Positions 62,883 through 64,000 of a stretch of 64,000 nt of DNA are shown one piece after another. The stretch lies in assembly GCA_963739085.1 (NCBI GenBank), contig CAVTZA010000012.1, positions 124,001 to 188,000 on the forward strand, written 5' to 3'. The translations under genes were made by a program, and so were the position numbers. The notes under the pieces are model-generated. The model saw nothing but the letters and a program-made list of their open reading frames with translations. It was not told the DNA's origin and ran no database searches. The stretch is from DATFQE01 sp963739085. GTDB taxonomy: Bacteria > Actinomycetota > Thermoleophilia > Gaiellales > Gaiellaceae. The stretch's first letter is position 1. Every line of letters begins with the position of its first letter.

Positions 62883-64000
62883 CTAGGACTTCGCGTCCGC
62901 CCAGTCCTCGCCGACGCCGACGTCGACGGCGAGCGGAGGATCCAGGTCGTACGCGGTGCACATCTCGGTGCGGACGAGCTCCTTGACGGCGGCGACCTCG
63001 CGCTCCGGCACCTCGAGCAGGAGCTCGTCGTGCACCTGCAGCACGAGCCGTGCCCCACGACCCTCGTCGCGGAGACGGCGGTGGATGGCGATCATCGCCA
63101 CCTTGATGATGTCCGCGTTCGAGCCCTGCATCACGAAGTTGACGGCGAGACGCTCGCCGAGCGCACGCGTCTGGCGATTGCGGGTGCGGATCTCCGGCAC
63201 GGGCCGGCGCCGGCCCAGCAAGCTCGTCACGTAGCCGTCGCGCTCGGCCTGCTCGATCGTGCGCTGGATGAAGTCCTGCACGTGGGGGAACCGCGCGAGG
63301 TAGGAGTCGATGTACTCCTGTGCCTGCTCACGCGGGATCTCGAGGTTCTCGGACAGCCCGAAGGACGAGATCCCGTAGACGATCCCGAAGTTGATCATCT
63401 TCGCGATCGAGCGGTCGCCGTGGGTCAGCGTCGCCGGATCCTTCCCGAGGATCTCGGCCGCCGTGGCGGTGTGGATGTCCTCGCCGCGCTCGAAGGCCTC
63501 GCGGAGCTTCGGCTCGCCGGAGACGTGCGCGAGGATCCGCAGCTCGATCTGCGAGTAGTCGGCCGAGAGCAGCTTGTGGCCGGGCTCGGCGACGAACGCC
63601 GAGCGGATCTCCCGCCCGAGCTCGGTGCGGATCGGGATCGCCTGGAGGTTCGGGTTGGACGTCGACAGGCGACCGGTCGAGGCGACCGCCTGGTTGAACG
63701 TCGTGTGCAGCCGTCCGTCCTGGTCGGAGATCAGGCTCGGCAGCGGGCCGAGGTAGGTGTTCAGGAGCTTCGAGTACTCGCGCCACTCCTCGATCACGCC
63801 GACGATCTCGTGCTCGTGGCGGATCGTGCGCAGGACGCGCGTGTCGGTCGAGTAGCCGGTCTTGCCCTTGCGTCCCGGCGTGAGGCCGAGCGTTTCGAAC
63901 AGGATCCGCCCGACCTGCGGCGTCGAGCCGAGCATGAACTCCTCGCCGGCAAGCTCGTACGCCTTCGCCTCGAGCTCCTCGACGCGGTCGGCGAGACGCG
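62883..64000 (-). CDS. polA: DNA polymerase I, C-terminal polymerase domain (partial)
   Basis: The last 372 residues are in the window; the gene continues beyond the right edge. Family A polymerase motifs are seen in order: TTFNQAVASTGRLSTSNPNL, LLSADYSQIELRILAHVSGE (motif A, catalytic Asp), RSIAKMINFGIVYGISSFGL (motif B, O-helix), GYVTSLLGRRRPVPEI and LVLQVHDELLLEVPE (motif C). Tyr rather than Phe is not an issue here, as the O-helix has FGIVYG. It fills gaps in repair and replication. Confidence 0.97.
   Translation of the reverse strand, partial: RLADRVEELEAKAYELAGEEFMLGSTPQVGRILFETLGLTPGRKGKTGYSTDTRVLRTIRHEHEIVGVIEEWREYSKLLNTYLGPLPSLISDQDGRLHTTFNQAVASTGRLSTSNPNLQAIPIRTELGREIRSAFVAEPGHKLLSADYSQIELRILAHVSGEPKLREAFERGEDIHTATAAEILGKDPATLTHGDRSIAKMINFGIVYGISSFGLSENLEIPREQAQEYIDSYLARFPHVQDFIQRTIEQAERDGYVTSLLGRRRPVPEIRTRNRQTRALGERLAVNFVMQGSNADIIKVAMIAIHRRLRDEGRGARLVLQVHDELLLEVPEREVAAVKELVRTEMCTAYDLDPPLAVDVGVGEDWADAKS

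Overview
The window is high-GC DNA whose gene content points to an actinobacterium, most likely of the class Thermoleophilia (inference). The signs are a rex-glutaredoxin-like pair, a ribosomal protein S1 with a long acidic tail, DUF2277 and FmdB proteins, a SARP regulator and a Streptomyces-type PHO box. No rRNA, tRNA, CRISPR or insertion sequence was recognised. Much of the window is a conserved chromosomal backbone. The accessory parts are very large surface or signalling genes.

Layout. 1-1 kb: the first codons of an exported protein, then mtnP. 1.1-11.6 kb: one giant minus-strand gene (TadG-like N-terminus, cadherin/Ig-like domains, a VWD domain, PPC-like tandem repeats, RHS/YD repeats, RHS core), broken by dozens of one-base frame changes and coupled to a small DUF4242-like gene. 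11.9-19.8 kb, minus strand: a LuxR/MalT-type STAND regulator, a DUF1844-like protein, a GCS2 carboxylate-amine ligase, a GT4 glycosyltransferase, Rex, a glutaredoxin-like protein and glutamate dehydrogenase. 19.8-26.2 kb: a secreted subtilase, the t6A/RimI cluster (tsaD, rimI, tsaB, tsaE), a family-4 uracil-DNA glycosylase and an FmdB zinc ribbon. 26.3-28.6 kb, plus strand: DUF2520 oxidoreductase-panC-panB, the start of CoA synthesis. 28.6-32.1 kb: a YIP1-like membrane protein and uvrA. 32.1-35.4 kb: a 5'-truncated, frame-broken DUF11 surface-protein gene. 35.4-38.3 kb: small membrane proteins, an AI-2E family exporter and a metallophosphoesterase. 38.4-42.2 kb: a secreted phosphodiesterase/5'-nucleotidase fusion. 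42.3-45.1 kb: DUF2277, uvrB, DUF1360.

45.1-50.4 kb holds the most unusual locus. It reads as one protein joining a SARP DNA-binding/BTAD module, a SIR2-like domain with its catalytic motifs, an nSTAND ATPase, a transmembrane helix and about 16 WD40 repeats. It resembles a SIR2-STAND sensor/effector of the antiphage type fused to a transcription-factor module. Next to it are a broken M23-peptidase-like gene and a class III cyclase-AAA-TPR protein. 54.7-57.4 kb: lytic transglycosylase, coaE and rpsA. 57.5-62.5 kb: a secreted 5'-nucleotidase and a secreted ExeM/NucH-type nuclease with four 11-bp direct repeats upstream that match a PHO box. The window ends inside polA.

How the genes fit together. 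The window pairs housekeeping genes (t6A modification, CoA synthesis, UvrA/UvrB/PolA/uracil repair, translation) with a secreted set able to break down extracellular nucleic acids and nucleotides to phosphate. Single-base frame breaks are common, densest in the repetitive genes but also present in gdh, the LuxR gene, the subtilase and panC. Nearly all those resolved in 1.1-4.1 kb and in these single-copy genes are repaired by removing one base, which suggests consensus error at least as much as gene decay. Translations given for broken genes are my reconstructions.
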